From the NCBI RefSeq assembly GCF_001718795.1, contig NZ_CP013435.1, forward strand, positions 62,001 to 126,000: a stretch of 64,000 bases of DNA, in the 5' to 3' direction. Of this stretch, positions 54,045 to 64,000 are shown in pieces. How positions within the stretch are numbered: the stretch's first letter is position 1; every line of letters begins with the position of its first letter. The notes below the pieces were generated by a model. It was not told where the DNA came from. It did no database searches and saw only the letters and a program-made list of their open reading frames with translations. A program made the position numbers and the translations under genes. The stretch is from Burkholderia latens (GTDB lineage: Bacteria; Pseudomonadota; Gammaproteobacteria; Burkholderiales; Burkholderiaceae).

Positions 54045-54800
54045 TCAGGCGTTGTCGAGTTCGCCGTTCAGTTCGTCCGCGCGCTTTTGCGCGGCCGCGA
54101 AATCGAGATCGCCGGAGTAGATCGCACGGCCGCAGATCACGCCTTCGACGCCGTGCTCTTCCACTTCGCACAGCTGCTCGATGTCCGTGAGGTTCGACAG
54201 GCCGCCGCTTGCGATCACCGGAATGCCGACCGCCTGCGCGAGCTTCACGGTCGCGTCGATGTTGATGCCCTGCAGCATCCCGTCGCGGCCGATGTCCGTG
54301 TAGACGATCGACTCGACGCCGTAGTCCTCGAACTTGCGCGCGAGATCGATCACTTCGTGGCCCGTCAGCTTGCTCCAGCCGTCGGTCGCGACCTTGCCGT
54401 CCTTCGCGTCCAGCCCGACGATGATGTTGCCCGAGAACGCGGTGCACGCGTCCTGCAGGAAGCCCGGGTTCTTCACCGCGGCAGTGCCGATGATCACGTA
54501 GGACAGGCCGGCGTCGAGATATTTTTCGATCGTCTCGAGGCTGCGGATGCCGCCGCCGAGTTGAACGGGGATTTCGTCGCCGACTTCATCGAGGATCGCT
54601 TCGATCGCGTCGAGATTCTTCGGCTTGCCGGCGAACGCGCCGTTCAGGTCGACCAGATGCAGCCGCCGGGCGCCGAGATCCACCCACTTGCGGGCCATCG
54701 CCGCCGGGTCCTCGGAGAAAATCGTGGCCTGGTCCATATCGCCCTGTTTGAGGCGCACACACTGACCGTCTTTGAGATCGATGGCCGGAATCAGCAACAT
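54045..54800 (-). CDS. hisA: ProFAR isomerase
   Basis: 251 residues, barrel isomerase. Catalytic Asp8 in [12 protein letters not shown] and a second Asp in [11 protein letters not shown]. Converts ProFAR to PRFAR. A 164-bp gap to hisH contains a small inverted repeat (CCGGCCAAACCGG) near 54846-54858 and a short AT-rich stretch. Confidence 0.97.
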   Translation of the reverse strand: MLLIPAIDLKDGQCVRLKQGDMDQATIFSEDPAAMARKWVDLGARRLHLVDLNGAFAGKPKNLDAIEAILDEVGDEIPVQLGGGIRSLETIEKYLDAGLSYVIIGTAAVKNPGFLQDACTAFSGNIIVGLDAKDGKVATDGWSKLTGHEVIDLARKFEDYGVESIVYTDIGRDGMLQGINIDATVKLAQAVGIPVIASGGLSNLTDIEQLCEVEEHGVEGVICGRAIYSGDLDFAAAQKRADELNGELDNA

Positions 54801-54964
54801 AGCAATCGGGTGTCGTCGTGGAAAATGAAAAGAATCAGGCGCGTACCGGCCAAACCGGTGCCGCGCCGTCTCGCTAGTTTAGTACAACTCTTTCGGCGCT
54901 TAAGCTCGCTCGCCACGCGCGACAGGCCGTTCGGCCAGGTCGACTGTGGCTCGCGCGCCACGTT

Positions 54965-55606
54965 TTACGGCTTCCAGTGCACGAAGTTGCGATACAGACG
55001 CAACCCGACCTCGGCGCTTTTCTCCGGGTGGAATTGGGTCGCGAAGATGTTGTCCCGCGCGACCGCGGACGTAAACGGCGCGCCGTATGCCGTTTCGCCG
55101 ACCGTGTGCGCCGGGTTCTCCGGGCTCACGTAGTAGCTGTGCACGAAATAGAAATATGCGTCGTCGGGCACGCCGTCCCACAGCGGGTGCGGCTGCGCCT
55201 GGCGCACGCGGTTCCAGCCCATCTGCGGCACCTTGAAGCGCGAGCCGTCGTCCTGCAGCCGGCCGTCGAGCTCGAAGCGCACGACCTTGCCGGGCAACAG
55301 GCCCAGCCCCTTCGTGTCGCCTTCCGCGCTCCAGTCGAACAGCATCTGCTCGCCGACGCACACGCCGAGCAGCGGCTTCGTGCGCGACGCGTCGATCACC
55401 GCTTCCTGCAGCCCCGATTCGCCGAGGCAGCGCATGCAGTCGGGCATCGCCCCCTGCCCGGGCAGCACGACGCGGTCGGCCGCGCGAATCGCGGCCGGCG
55501 TGTCGACGATCGCCACGTCGGCGGCCGGCTCGGCCTTCTTGAGCGCCTGCGCGACCGAGCGCAGGTTGCCCATCCCATAATCCACAATCGCAATCGAAGT
55601 TTTCAT
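54965..55606 (-). CDS. hisH: Imidazole glycerol phosphate synthase glutaminase subunit
   Basis: 213 residues, class I glutamine amidotransferase. Nucleophile Cys83 in GVCVGEQM, with His193 and Glu195 in FHPEKS. Start ATG 55606 ([20 protein letters not shown]), overlapping the marC stop by 4 bp (ATGA). Supplies ammonia to HisF. Confidence 0.96.
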   Translation of the reverse strand: MKTSIAIVDYGMGNLRSVAQALKKAEPAADVAIVDTPAAIRAADRVVLPGQGAMPDCMRCLGESGLQEAVIDASRTKPLLGVCVGEQMLFDWSAEGDTKGLGLLPGKVVRFELDGRLQDDGSRFKVPQMGWNRVRQAQPHPLWDGVPDDAYFYFVHSYYVSPENPAHTVGETAYGAPFTSAVARDNIFATQFHPEKSAEVGLRLYRNFVHWKP

Positions 55607-56223
55607 CTCAGTGCAGGCAGTAGCGCCCTTAGTCCATTGACGATGAATTCCACCGCCAGCGCCGACAGCATCAAACCCATCAGCCGCGTGGCGATGTTGA
55701 TGCCGGTGCGGCCGATCCAGTTCGCGATCGGCTCGGCAAGCCGCATCGCGAAGAAACACAGCAAAGCCAGGACCGCGCCGATCGCGACGAGCCCGGCTCG
55801 CTCATACCAGTGATGCGAGTTCGCCGCGTAGATGATCACCGTGCTGATCGAGCCGGGGCCCGTGAGCAGCGGAATCGCCAGCGGCACGACCGCGATGTTG
55901 TCCTTCAACTCGGCCTCGTCGCGCTCCTCCGGCGTCGATCGCGTGTTGCCGATCTGCGCGTTCAGCATGTTGATCGCCATCAGCAGCATGATGATCCCGC
56001 CGCCGACTTCGAGCGAGCCGACCGAAATGCCGAAGAAGTCGATGATCTGCTGGCCGAGCAGCGTCGTCACCGTCATCACGCAAAACACCGACACCGACGC
56101 GATCCGGATCGTGCGACGCCGCTCGGCATCCGTCTGCTGCGCCGTCAGGCTCAGGAAGAACGGCACCGCGCCGACCGGGTTGATCAGCGCCAGCAGCGAA
56201 ATGAACGATTTGAGCAGATCCAT
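55603..56223 (-). CDS. MarC-family integral membrane protein
   Basis: 206 residues, six predicted membrane helices; [20 protein letters not shown] and [15 protein letters not shown] (about 110-125) are hallmarks of the MarC/UPF0056 family. Transport role is suspected, no substrate is established. It lies inside the his operon, coupled to hisH by a 4-bp overlap, between hisB and hisH. Confidence 0.9.
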   Translation of the reverse strand: MDLLKSFISLLALINPVGAVPFFLSLTAQQTDAERRRTIRIASVSVFCVMTVTTLLGQQIIDFFGISVGSLEVGGGIIMLLMAINMLNAQIGNTRSTPEERDEAELKDNIAVVPLAIPLLTGPGSISTVIIYAANSHHWYERAGLVAIGAVLALLCFFAMRLAEPIANWIGRTGINIATRLMGLMLSALAVEFIVNGLRALLPALR

Positions 56224-56283
56224 CGCAAGCCGGCGCGCCGCGCCGAAGCCGTGAGGTTGTCCTTGGCGTCGTCCGTTTGGAAG

Positions 56284-56871
56284 TTAGAGGCTGCCCTTCG
56301 TCGACGGAATCTGCCCGGCCGCGCGCTCGTCGAGCTCCACCGCCGCGCGCAGCGCGCGGCCGAACGCCTTGAACACCGTTTCGAGCTGGTGGTGCGCGTT
56401 GATTCCGCGCAGGTTGTCGATATGCAGCGTGACGCCCGCGTGGTTCACGAACCCGCGGAAGAACTCGATCGACAGGTCGACGTCGAACGTGCCGATCCGC
56501 GCGCGCGTGAACGGCACGTGGAATTCGAGGCCCGGCCGGCCCGAGAAGTCGATCACGACGCGCGACAGCGCCTCGTCGAGCGGCACGTACGAATGGCCGT
56601 AGCGGCGGATGCCCTTCTTGTCGCCGACCGCCTTCGCGACGGCCTGGCCGAGCGTGATGCCGACGTCCTCGACCGTATGGTGGTCGTCGATATGCGTATC
56701 GCCATGCGCTTCGACCTCGAGATCGATCAGACCATGTCGCGCGATCTGGTCGAGCATATGGTCGAGAAACGGCACGCCGGTGGCCAGCTTCTGTCGGCCC
56801 GTACCGTCGAGATCGAGCTTCACACGGATCTGCGTTTCGCTGGTATTGCGAACGACTTCCGCCACACGCAT
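56284..56871 (-). CDS. hisB: Imidazoleglycerol-phosphate dehydratase
   Basis: 195 residues from ATG 56871 ([20 protein letters not shown]). Metal-binding [15 protein letters not shown] and [12 protein letters not shown] motifs are present. Monofunctional: lacks the phosphatase half of the enterobacterial protein, so histidinol phosphatase must be encoded elsewhere. Confidence 0.97.
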   Translation of the reverse strand: MRVAEVVRNTSETQIRVKLDLDGTGRQKLATGVPFLDHMLDQIARHGLIDLEVEAHGDTHIDDHHTVEDVGITLGQAVAKAVGDKKGIRRYGHSYVPLDEALSRVVIDFSGRPGLEFHVPFTRARIGTFDVDLSIEFFRGFVNHAGVTLHIDNLRGINAHHQLETVFKAFGRALRAAVELDERAAGQIPSTKGSL

Positions 56872-56936
56872 GGCAATTCCTTGATTGAGTCTGATGTAAA
56901 TGGGGATTGATCGTCGCGCACCGCCGCGCCCTGGGC

Positions 56937-58010
56937 TCAACCGGGCAGCGCGAGTTTCAAGGCAGCCAGCAGTCGCGCGTTTTCGTCGGGAGAACCGACG
57001 GTCAGCCGCACGCATTCGACCAGCAACGGATGCATTTTACTCACGTTTTTGACCAGCACCCGCTCCGTGAGCAATGCGTCGAATACGGCCGCCGCGTCCG
57101 GCACGCGCACCAGCAGGAAATTGCCGGCGCTCGGGAACACCGTCGTGCCCGGCAGCGCGGCCACGGCCTCGGCAAGGCGCGCGCGTTCCGCGCGCAGTTC
57201 GGCCGCCTGCGCATCGAGTACGTCGAGGTGGTCAAGCAGGAAATCGGCGGTCGCCTGCGTCAGTACGTTGATGTTGTACGGCGGGCGCACCTTGTCGAAT
57301 TCGGTCAGCCACGCGGGCAGCCCGGCGAGGTAGCCGAGGCGGATGCCCGCCAGGCCAAGCTTCGACACCGTGCGCATCACGACGACGTTGTCGAACTCGG
57401 CCGCGCGCGGCAGCCACGAGCGCTCCGCGAACGGCTGGTACGCCTCGTCGATCACGACCAGGCTGTGCTGCGCGGCCGCAATGATCCGCTCGACGTCGGC
57501 TTCGTCGTACAGCGTGCCGGTCGGGTTGTTCGGATACGCGAGATAGACGAGCGCGGGCCGGTGCTCGGCAATCGCCGCGATCATCGCGCCGGCGTCGAGC
57601 GTCAGGTCGGCCTTCAGCGGCACGCCGACGAATTCGAGCTGCGCGAATTTCGCCGACAGCTCGTACATCACGAAACCGGGCACCGGCGCAAGCACCTTCG
57701 CGCCGGGCTTCGCGCACGCCATCGCCATCATGCTGATGATTTCGTCCGAACCGTTGCCGAGCAGCACGTCGCATGCGGCCGGCACGCCCATCGTGCGGCG
57801 CAGCTTGTCGAGCAGCGCGGCCGGACGCGGCGCCGGGTAGCGGTTCAGCGCGACCTGCGCAAGGCGCTCGCCGAGCGCCGCCGCGAGCGGTGCGGGCAGC
57901 GAATACGGATTCTCCATCGCGTCGAGTTTCACGAAGCCGGTCGCGTCCGGCACCGGGTAGCTCGTCATCGCGAGCACGTCGCGGCGAATGATGTCTTGTG
58001 GCGTCGTCAT
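56937..58010 (-). CDS. hisC: Histidinol-phosphate aminotransferase
   Basis: 357 residues, fold-type I PLP enzyme. The PLP lysine lies in [27 protein letters not shown] supplies the Asp/Tyr of the cofactor site. Transfers the amino group to imidazole acetol phosphate. Starts [20 protein letters not shown]. Confidence 0.96.
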   Translation of the reverse strand: MTTPQDIIRRDVLAMTSYPVPDATGFVKLDAMENPYSLPAPLAAALGERLAQVALNRYPAPRPAALLDKLRRTMGVPAACDVLLGNGSDEIISMMAMACAKPGAKVLAPVPGFVMYELSAKFAQLEFVGVPLKADLTLDAGAMIAAIAEHRPALVYLAYPNNPTGTLYDEADVERIIAAAQHSLVVIDEAYQPFAERSWLPRAAEFDNVVVMRTVSKLGLAGIRLGYLAGLPAWLTEFDKVRPPYNINVLTQATADFLLDHLDVLDAQAAELRAERARLAEAVAALPGTTVFPSAGNFLLVRVPDAAAVFDALLTERVLVKNVSKMHPLLVECVRLTVGSPDENARLLAALKLALPG

Positions 58011-58129
58011 GGTCTCAAGCCGGCGTGCATCGCGCCGGCATCAAATGGTCGGCAAGGCGGCGGCTGCCGCCCTGCGCCGGGTCTCCTCGTCGACCGGAGC
58101 CAATGCGTCGGCATCGGCTCCGGCGCGCG

Positions 58130-59446
58130 TCACCCTTTCATCCGCAGTTCGGCGCTGCGCGCGTGCGCCTGCAGCCCTTCGCCGTACGCAAGCTCGGACG
58201 CGATCTCGCCGAGCGTCTGCGCGCCTTCCGCGCTCACTTCGATCAGGCTCGAGCGCTTGATGAAGTCGTACACGCCGAGCGGCGACGAGAAGCGCGCGGT
58301 ACGCGACGTCGGCAGCACGTGGTTCGGCCCCGCGCAGTAGTCGCCGAGGCTTTCGCTCGTGTAGCGGCCGAGGAAGATGGCGCCCGCGTGGCGGATCTGC
58401 TGGCCCCATTGCTGCGGCTCCAGCGCGGAGATTTCGAGGTGCTCGGGCGCGATGTCGTTCGCGATCCGGCACGCCTCGGCCATGTCGCGCACCTTGATCA
58501 GCGCGCCGCGACCTTCGAGCGATGCGCGGATCACGTCCTGGCGCGGCATCGTCGGCAGCAGTTCGCCGATCGCCTTCTCGACGCGGTCGATGAACGCGGC
58601 GTCCGGGCACAGCAGGATCGACTGCGCGAGCTCGTCGTGTTCGGCCTGCGAGAACAGGTCCATCGCGACCCAGGCCGGATCGGTCGTGCCGTCGCACAAC
58701 ACGAGGATCTCCGACGGGCCGGCGATCATGTCGATCCCGACCGTGCCGAATACGCGGCGCTTCGCCGACGCGACGTACGCGTTGCCGGGCCCGCAGATCT
58801 TGTCGACGGCCGGCACCGTCTCGGTGCCGTACGCGAGCGCGCCGACCGCCTGCGCGCCGCCGATCGTAAATACGCGATCGACGCCGCCGAGCAGCGCCGC
58901 GGCGAGCACGAGATCGTTCTTCACGCCGTCGGGGGTCGGAACGACCATCACGATTTCGCCGACGCCGGCAACGCGCGCGGGAATCGCGTTCATCAGCACG
59001 GACGACGGATATGCAGCCTTGCCGCCCGGCACGTACAGGCCGACGCGGTCGAGCGGCGTGACCTTCTGGCCGAGCACGGTGCCGTCGCTTTCCGTGTACT
59101 GCCAGCTATGTGTGCCGCATTCGATCTTCTGTTTCTCGTGGTACGCCCGCACCCGCGCGGCAGCGGCTTCCAGCGCCGCGCGCGCTTTCGGCGCGAGGCC
59201 GTCGAGTGCCGCCTGCAGCGCGTCCTGCGGCAGTTCCAGCGCGGCGACGCTCTGCGCGTCGAGCCGGTCGAAGCGGTTCGTGTACTCGAGCACCGCGGCG
59301 TCGCCGCGCGACTTCACGTCGGCGAGAATCTTCGCGACCGACTGCTCGATCGCTTCGTCCTCGCTCGCCTCGAACGCGAGCACCGCACGCAGCGCGGCGT
59401 CGAAGCCGTCGCTCGTCGAATCGAGTTTGCGGATGGTGATGGCCAT
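58130..59446 (-). CDS. hisD: Histidinol dehydrogenase
   Basis: 438 residues. [20 protein letters not shown] and [12 protein letters not shown] blocks mark the family. Oxidises histidinol to histidine with NAD and zinc, the last two steps. A 119-bp gap to hisC follows; hisG starts upstream 24 bp away. Confidence 0.97.
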   Translation of the reverse strand: MAITIRKLDSTSDGFDAALRAVLAFEASEDEAIEQSVAKILADVKSRGDAAVLEYTNRFDRLDAQSVAALELPQDALQAALDGLAPKARAALEAAAARVRAYHEKQKIECGTHSWQYTESDGTVLGQKVTPLDRVGLYVPGGKAAYPSSVLMNAIPARVAGVGEIVMVVPTPDGVKNDLVLAAALLGGVDRVFTIGGAQAVGALAYGTETVPAVDKICGPGNAYVASAKRRVFGTVGIDMIAGPSEILVLCDGTTDPAWVAMDLFSQAEHDELAQSILLCPDAAFIDRVEKAIGELLPTMPRQDVIRASLEGRGALIKVRDMAEACRIANDIAPEHLEISALEPQQWGQQIRHAGAIFLGRYTSESLGDYCAGPNHVLPTSRTARFSSPLGVYDFIKRSSLIEVSAEGAQTLGEIASELAYGEGLQAHARSAELRMKG

Positions 59447-59470
59447 GGGAATTCCGTTACGGTGATGCGC

Positions 59471-60124
59471 TCAATTGCCATTCTGCGACGCGCGTTCGAA
59501 CGCGTCGAGAATCGGCTTGAGCGCGGCGCGCTTCAACTTCAGCGCAGCCTGGTTCACGACGAGGCGCGACGAGATCGCCATGATCTCCTCGACCTCGACC
59601 AGATTGTTCGCCTTCAGCGTACCGCCCGAGCTGACGAGGTCGACGATCGCGTCGGCCAGCCCCACGAGCGGCGCGAGCTCCATCGAGCCGTACAGCTTGA
59701 TGAGGTCGACGTGCACGCCCTTCGCGGCGAAGTGTTCGCGCGCCGTTTCGACGTACTTGGTCGCGACCCGCAGCCGCGCGCCCTGGCGCACCGCGCTCGC
59801 GTAGTCGAATCCGGCCGGCACGGCCACCGACATCCGGCAGCGTGCAATGTTCAGATCGATCGGCTGGTACAGGCCCGAGCCGCCGTGCTCGATGAGCACG
59901 TCCTTGCCGGCCACGCCGAAGTCCGCCGCGCCGTATTCGACGTAGGTGGGCACGTCGCTCGCGCGTACGATGATCACGCGCAGGTTCGGATCGGTCGTCG
60001 GCAGGATCAGCTTGCGCGACGTTTCCGGGTCCTCGGCGACGTGTACGCCGGCGGCCGCCAGCAGCGGCAGGGTTTCCTCGAAAATCCGGCCCTTCGACAG
60101 GGCGAGGGTCAACGGCGCAGTCAT
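59471..60124 (-). CDS. hisG: ATP phosphoribosyltransferase, short form
   Basis: 217 residues, so the short form without the C-terminal regulatory domain; it needs the HisZ subunit, not in this window. [16 protein letters not shown] at the start and the PRPP-binding [15 protein letters not shown] near 155-170 are typical. First committed step of the pathway. Overlaps murA by 4 bp (ATGA). Confidence 0.96.
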   Translation of the reverse strand: MTAPLTLALSKGRIFEETLPLLAAAGVHVAEDPETSRKLILPTTDPNLRVIIVRASDVPTYVEYGAADFGVAGKDVLIEHGGSGLYQPIDLNIARCRMSVAVPAGFDYASAVRQGARLRVATKYVETAREHFAAKGVHVDLIKLYGSMELAPLVGLADAIVDLVSSGGTLKANNLVEVEEIMAISSRLVVNQAALKLKRAALKPILDAFERASQNGN

Positions 60125-61470
60125 GCTTGGCTCCCGGAGAGGCGGCGCACGTTCGCGCCGACGGCAGTCAGTTTCGTTTCCATGCGGTCGTAGCCGCGGT
60201 CCAGGTGATAGATGCGGTCGACGAGCGTTTCGCCTTCCGCGCGCAGCCCGGCGATCACGAGGCTCGCCGACGCGCGCAGATCGGTGGCCATCACGTTCGC
60301 GCCGGACAGCTTGTCGACGCCCGTCACGAGCGCGGTGTTGCCGTCGATCGTGATGTTCGCGCCGAGCCGGTTCAGTTCCTGCACGTGCATGAAGCGGTTC
60401 TCGAAAATGGTCTCGACAACCTGCGCGGTACCCGTCGCGACCGAATTGAGCGCCATGAACTGCGCCTGCATGTCGGTCGGGAACGCCGGATATTCAGACG
60501 TGCGGATCGTCACTGCCTGCGGGCGGCGGTCCATCTTCACGCGCAGCCAGCTGTCGCCTTCCTCGATCGACACGCCCGCCTCGCGCAGCTTGTCGATCAC
60601 CGCATCGAGGATGTGCGGGCGCACGCCCGTCAGCAGCACGTCGCCGCCCGCCGCCGCGACCGCGCACAGGAACGTGCCCGCCTCGATGCGGTCCGGAATC
60701 ACCGAATGACGTGCGCCATGCAGCCGCTCGACGCCCTGGATCACGAGACGGTCGGTGCCGATGCCGTCGATTTTCGCGCCCATCGCGACCAGCAAGTGTG
60801 CGAGATCGCTCACTTCCGGCTCGCGGGCCGCGTTCTCGATCACCGTTTCGCCGTCGGCGAGCGTCGCGGCCATCAGCAGGTTTTCCGTGCCCGTCACCGT
60901 GATCATGTCGGTCACGATGCGCGCGCCCTTCAGCCGCTTCGCGCGCGCGTCGATGAAGCCGTGCTCGATGCTGATCTCGGCGCCCATTGCCTGCAGGCCC
61001 TTGATGTGCTGGTCGACCGGACGCGCACCGATCGCGCAGCCGCCAGGCAGCGACACCTTGGCCTCGCCGAAGCGCGCGAGCAGCGGCCCGAGCACGAGGA
61101 TCGACGCGCGCATCGTCTTCACGAGCTCGTAAGGCGCGACGAGATTGTCGACGTGCGACGCATCGAGTTGCACGCGGCAGCCGTCCGTTTCGCTCTTCAC
61201 GCCCATCTGGTTCAGCACCTTCAGCGTCGTGCGCACATCCTTCAGATTCGGCACGTTGTCGAGCTCGACCGGCTCGGCGCTGAGCAGCCCTGCGCACAGG
61301 ATCGGCAGCGCGGCGTTCTTCGCGCCCGACACGACGATTTCGCCCGACAGCCGGCGACCGCCTTCAATCACCAGCTTGTCCATCCCCTGTCCCTGCGATT
61401 CCCCGTTGGCGGCCGGGTGTGCCGTGGCGACGCTCTGGACGGCGTCGCGCTCGTTGACGGTGACTTGCAC
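60121..61470 (-). CDS. murA: UDP-N-acetylglucosamine 1-carboxyvinyltransferase
   Basis: 449 residues from GTG 61470; a downstream ATG (61383, [11 protein letters not shown]) would match the E. coli N-terminus. I keep the longer form because I recall Burkholderia orthologues with a similar extension. The fosfomycin-target Cys145 lies in [15 protein letters not shown]. First committed step of peptidoglycan synthesis. Usual betaproteobacterial neighbour of hisG. Confidence 0.94.
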   Translation of the reverse strand: MQVTVNERDAVQSVATAHPAANGESQGQGMDKLVIEGGRRLSGEIVVSGAKNAALPILCAGLLSAEPVELDNVPNLKDVRTTLKVLNQMGVKSETDGCRVQLDASHVDNLVAPYELVKTMRASILVLGPLLARFGEAKVSLPGGCAIGARPVDQHIKGLQAMGAEISIEHGFIDARAKRLKGARIVTDMITVTGTENLLMAATLADGETVIENAAREPEVSDLAHLLVAMGAKIDGIGTDRLVIQGVERLHGARHSVIPDRIEAGTFLCAVAAAGGDVLLTGVRPHILDAVIDKLREAGVSIEEGDSWLRVKMDRRPQAVTIRTSEYPAFPTDMQAQFMALNSVATGTAQVVETIFENRFMHVQELNRLGANITIDGNTALVTGVDKLSGANVMATDLRASASLVIAGLRAEGETLVDRIYHLDRGYDRMETKLTAVGANVRRLSGSQA

Positions 61471-61484
61471 TCAGTGGTTCCGGG

Positions 61485-61724
61485 TTATGCGTTCTGCCAT
61501 TCGGCGGGCGTCAGCGTCTTCATGCTGAGCGCGTGGATTTCCTGCTTCATGCGGTCGCCGAGCGCCGCATAGACGAGCTGGTGCCGCTGGATCGGCCGCT
61601 TGCCTTCGAAGGCCGCCGACACGATCGTCGCGAAGAAATGCTGGCCGTCGCCTTCGACTTCCAGATGAGTGCAGGCGAGACCGCCGGCGATGTATTGCTT
61701 GACCTGTTCGGGAGTCGGCAACAT
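61485..61724 (-). CDS. BolA/IbaG-family protein
   Basis: 79 residues, ATG 61724 with AGGAG 7 nt upstream. THLEVEGDGQHFFATIVSAA and RPIQRHQLVYAALG mark the IbaG/BolA group, which pairs with monothiol glutaredoxins in iron-sulfur trafficking. It lies 14 bp before murA and 50 bp after the ABC-2 permease, as in ibaG-murA loci. Confidence 0.92.
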   Translation of the reverse strand: MLPTPEQVKQYIAGGLACTHLEVEGDGQHFFATIVSAAFEGKRPIQRHQLVYAALGDRMKQEIHALSMKTLTPAEWQNA

Positions 61725-61774
61725 GAGGGGCTCCTGTCGGCGCGTGCCGCCCGAGGCGGCCGCTGCCGTCGATA

Positions 61775-62530
61775 TCAATGACGCAGTTTGTAGCCGGTCG
61801 CGAGCAGCCGCATCGCGAACGCCGCGAGCAACACGAAGAAACCGGTGACGATCGCGAGGCTCGCGAGCGGGTTGATGTCGGACGCGCCGAAGAACCCGTA
61901 ACGGAAGCCGTCGATCATGTAGAAAAACGGATTGAGACGCGAGATCTCGCGCCACACGGGCGGCAGCGAGTGCGTCGAATAGAACACGCCGGACAGGAAC
62001 GTCAGCGGCATGATCAGGAAGTTCTGGAAGGCGGCGAGCTGATCGAACTTTTCGGCCCAGATCCCGGCGATCAGCCCGAGCGTGCCGAGGATCGCAGAGC
62101 CCAGCAGCGCGAACGCGAGGATGAACAACGGCGCGGCGAAGTGCGTCGGAATGAACCAGATCGTCACGACGAACACGCCGGCGCCGACCGCGAGCCCGCG
62201 CACGACCGACGCAAGCACGTACGCGCCGAAGATGTCCTTGTAGGATAGCGGCGGCAACAGCACGAACACGAGGTTGCCGGTGATCTTCGACTGGATCAGC
62301 GACGACGAGCTGTTCGCGAACGCGTTTTGCAGCACGCTCATCATCACGAGGCCGGGCACGAGGAAACTCACGTACTCGACGCCCGGATACACTTCGACGC
62401 GGCCCGACAGCGCGTGGCCGAAGATCGTCAGATACAGCAGCGCCGTGACGATCGGCGCGCACACCGTCTGGAACGACACCTTCCAGAAGCGCAGCAGTTC
62501 CTTGTAGAACAGGGTTTGAAAACCGCTCAT
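61775..62530 (-). CDS. ABC-2 type transporter permease
   Basis: 251 residues, six helices. Start ATG 62530 (MSGFQTLFYKELLRFWKVSF), overlapping the ATPase stop by 4 bp. LNPFFYMIDGFRYGFFG near the C-terminus is typical of YadH-like permeases. Substrate unknown; export is likely. Confidence 0.92.
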   Translation of the reverse strand: MSGFQTLFYKELLRFWKVSFQTVCAPIVTALLYLTIFGHALSGRVEVYPGVEYVSFLVPGLVMMSVLQNAFANSSSSLIQSKITGNLVFVLLPPLSYKDIFGAYVLASVVRGLAVGAGVFVVTIWFIPTHFAAPLFILAFALLGSAILGTLGLIAGIWAEKFDQLAAFQNFLIMPLTFLSGVFYSTHSLPPVWREISRLNPFFYMIDGFRYGFFGASDINPLASLAIVTGFFVLLAAFAMRLLATGYKLRH

Positions 62531-63453
62531 GCGAGTCCCTCGACGACTTCTGCTCCGTTCATCACCTGGACGAACACGTCCTCGAGGTCGGCCTTGCGGA
62601 CCTCGATCTCGTCGAACGTGCAACCCGCCGCGCGACACTGCGCGAGGATGCGCTCGACATCGTCGTAGTTCGCAAGGCGCAGCAGGTGCTCGCCCGGCGC
62701 GCGCGCGGCCGGATCCGTTTCCATCCCGCGCAGCTCGGCCGGCAGCGCGCCGGTCGCGAGCCGCAGGTACAGCTGCAGCCCCGCAAAGCGGCGCAGCAAC
62801 GCATCGGTGCGGTCGAGCGCGACGACTTCACCGCGACGCAGCATCGCGATGCGGTCGCACAGCGACTCGGCTTCCTCGAGGTAATGGGTCGTCAGGACGA
62901 TCGTGTGGCCCTCGCGGTTCAGCCGCGAGATGAATTTCCACAGCGTCTGGCGCAGCTCGACGTCGACTCCGGCTGTAGGCTCGTCGAGCACGATCACGGG
63001 CGGCCGGTGCACGAGCGCCTGTGCGACGAGCACGCGGCGCTTCATCCCGCCCGACAGCGCGCGCATGTTCGCGTCGGCCTTTTCCGTGAGGTCGAGATTG
63101 GCCATCACTTCGTCGATCCAGTCGTCGTTGCGACGCAGCCCGAAATAGCCGGACTGGATCCGCAGCGTCTCGCGGACGGTGAAGAACGGGTCGAACACGA
63201 GCTCCTGCGGCACGACGCCGAGCGCGCGGCGCGCGCCGCGGAAGTCCTTGACGACGTCGTGGCCGCGCACGGAGATACTGCCTTCATCGGCCCGGGCTAG
63301 CCCGGCGAGGATACTGATGAGCGTGGTCTTGCCTGCGCCGTTGGGGCCGAGCAGACCGAAAAACTCGCCTTCCTCGACCGACAGGCTGACGCCCTTGAGC
63401 GCCTGAAGCGATTTGTAGCGCTTCTTGACGTGACGGATTTCTATGGCTGACAT
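62527..63453 (-). CDS. ABC transporter ATP-binding protein
   Basis: 308 residues from ATG 63453. Walker A GPNGAGKTT (36-44), signature LSGGM (133-137) and Walker B VIVLDEPT (153-160). It pairs with the downstream permease (YadG/YadH-like pair). An upstream extension of the frame to 63561 is not conserved-looking. A 192-bp gap separates it from mlaB. Confidence 0.94.
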   Translation of the reverse strand: MSAIEIRHVKKRYKSLQALKGVSLSVEEGEFFGLLGPNGAGKTTLISILAGLARADEGSISVRGHDVVKDFRGARRALGVVPQELVFDPFFTVRETLRIQSGYFGLRRNDDWIDEVMANLDLTEKADANMRALSGGMKRRVLVAQALVHRPPVIVLDEPTAGVDVELRQTLWKFISRLNREGHTIVLTTHYLEEAESLCDRIAMLRRGEVVALDRTDALLRRFAGLQLYLRLATGALPAELRGMETDPAARAPGEHLLRLANYDDVERILAQCRAAGCTFDEIEVRKADLEDVFVQVMNGAEVVEGLA

Positions 63454-63645
63454 GACTGTGCGCGACGCAACGGCCGCGACGCCTATTCTGTGCTTGCTGC
63501 GAATGAAAATGGGGGCCGGACGCCGATTGGCAGCCCCGCAAAACGCTTGATTATAGGGCAAACCGGCTGGTGGAGCCGACGCGGCAGGCGCGCGGCCGGA
63601 AGCGTGCGCGCGCCGGCTGGCGCGGCAGGCTTCGAGCGGACAGGG

Positions 63646-63921
63646 TCAATGTCGGCCGGTGGGTTCGACGAGGGTGTCGACGCCGTACGCGCGAGCGAGG
63701 CTCGCGAGCTTCGGAGGGAGATTGAGGATGTCGAGGGTGGCGCCGCGCGCGTGGGCGGCGCGTTGCCATGCGAGCAGCACGGCGAGCGCGGACGAGTCGA
63801 ACTGCGTGAGCGCGGCAAAATCGACGGCGGTGGCGCCCGCGTCGATGCGCGCGAGACCGTCCGCGAGCGCGGCCTTCGCGCTCGCGACGGTCAGCGACGA
63901 GCCGGCTGCGAAGCCGCTCAC
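63646..63921 (-). CDS. mlaB: STAS-domain protein MlaB
   Basis: 91 residues, STAS fold; DFAALTQFDSSALAVLLAWQ (about 34-53) includes the conserved Ser-containing loop. MlaB binds the MlaF ATPase of the phospholipid-transport complex. The GTG start at 63921 overlaps the mlaC stop (GTGA). Confidence 0.88.
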   Translation of the reverse strand: MSGFAAGSSLTVASAKAALADGLARIDAGATAVDFAALTQFDSSALAVLLAWQRAAHARGATLDILNLPPKLASLARAYGVDTLVEPTGRH

Positions 63922-64000
63922 GACGCCTGCTTGCCGGCGGCAAGCTCCTGGTTGCGCTGCGTCAGGAACTTGATCAGGCCGTCGACGCCGCTTTGCTGGA
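63918..64000 (-). CDS. mlaC: MlaC-like phospholipid-binding protein, C-terminal end only
   Basis: Only the last 27 codons are in the window: QQSGVDGLIKFLTQRNQELA then AGKQAS. This end and its overlap with mlaB match the mlaC-mlaB order; most of the gene lies beyond 64000. Confidence 0.75.
   Translation of the reverse strand, partial: QQSGVDGLIKFLTQRNQELAAGKQAS

Overview
The window is a high-GC betaproteobacterial chromosome segment. Gene order (mla genes, ABC-2 transporter, bolA, murA, his operon, tat, petABC, sspAB, then a type VI secretion locus) and protein sequences point to Burkholderia, most likely the Burkholderia cepacia complex. That assignment comes from family and gene-order recognition; no search was run.

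Layout. 1-5.3 kb: the end of a class I methyltransferase, an LEA-type lipoprotein, an M1 aminopeptidase-like lipoprotein and a CorA/ZntB-type metal channel. 5.4-29.3 kb: one nearly complete type VI secretion system (T6SS). Two outward-facing blocks (tagX-tssM-tagF-ompA on the plus strand; tssJ-tssK-tssL on the plus strand) enclose the minus-strand block tagM-tssB-C-D(hcp)-E-F-G-H-A. All core parts except an intact VgrG/PAAR spike are here. Both ends carry wrecks of vgrG: a 74-codon stub with a lost start codon and an in-frame stop after tssA, and a 5' vgrG stub after tssL that a deletion has fused to the end of an rhs core and its toxin tip, followed by an apparently intact small immunity-like gene.

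29.5-35.2 kb: an orphan amino-acid binding protein, then a LysR regulator divergent from an aldehyde dehydrogenase / carboxymuconolactone-decarboxylase-like / quinone oxidoreductase operon. 35.4-43.3 kb: a 7.9-kb integrative element in the 3' end of tRNA-Thr(UGU), bounded by 41-bp direct repeats. It carries a tyrosine integrase, a RelE/HigB-like toxin with an XRE antitoxin, an IS21-family insertion (istA/istB) that has truncated its neighbours, a P-loop DUF3987-like gene, a small excisionase-like gene and an unknown gene. The original tRNA terminator appears to have been displaced to the far side of the element.

43.3-64 kb: housekeeping genes, nearly all on the minus strand: sspB/sspA, cytochrome bc1 (petABC), a NIF3-family gene divergent from a DegS-like protease, tatABC, a HIT protein, and the histidine operon hisG-D-C-B-(marC)-H-A-F-I-E preceded by murA and bolA, then an ABC-2 transporter and the start of the mla lipid-transport operon. 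No rRNA genes and no CRISPR array were seen.
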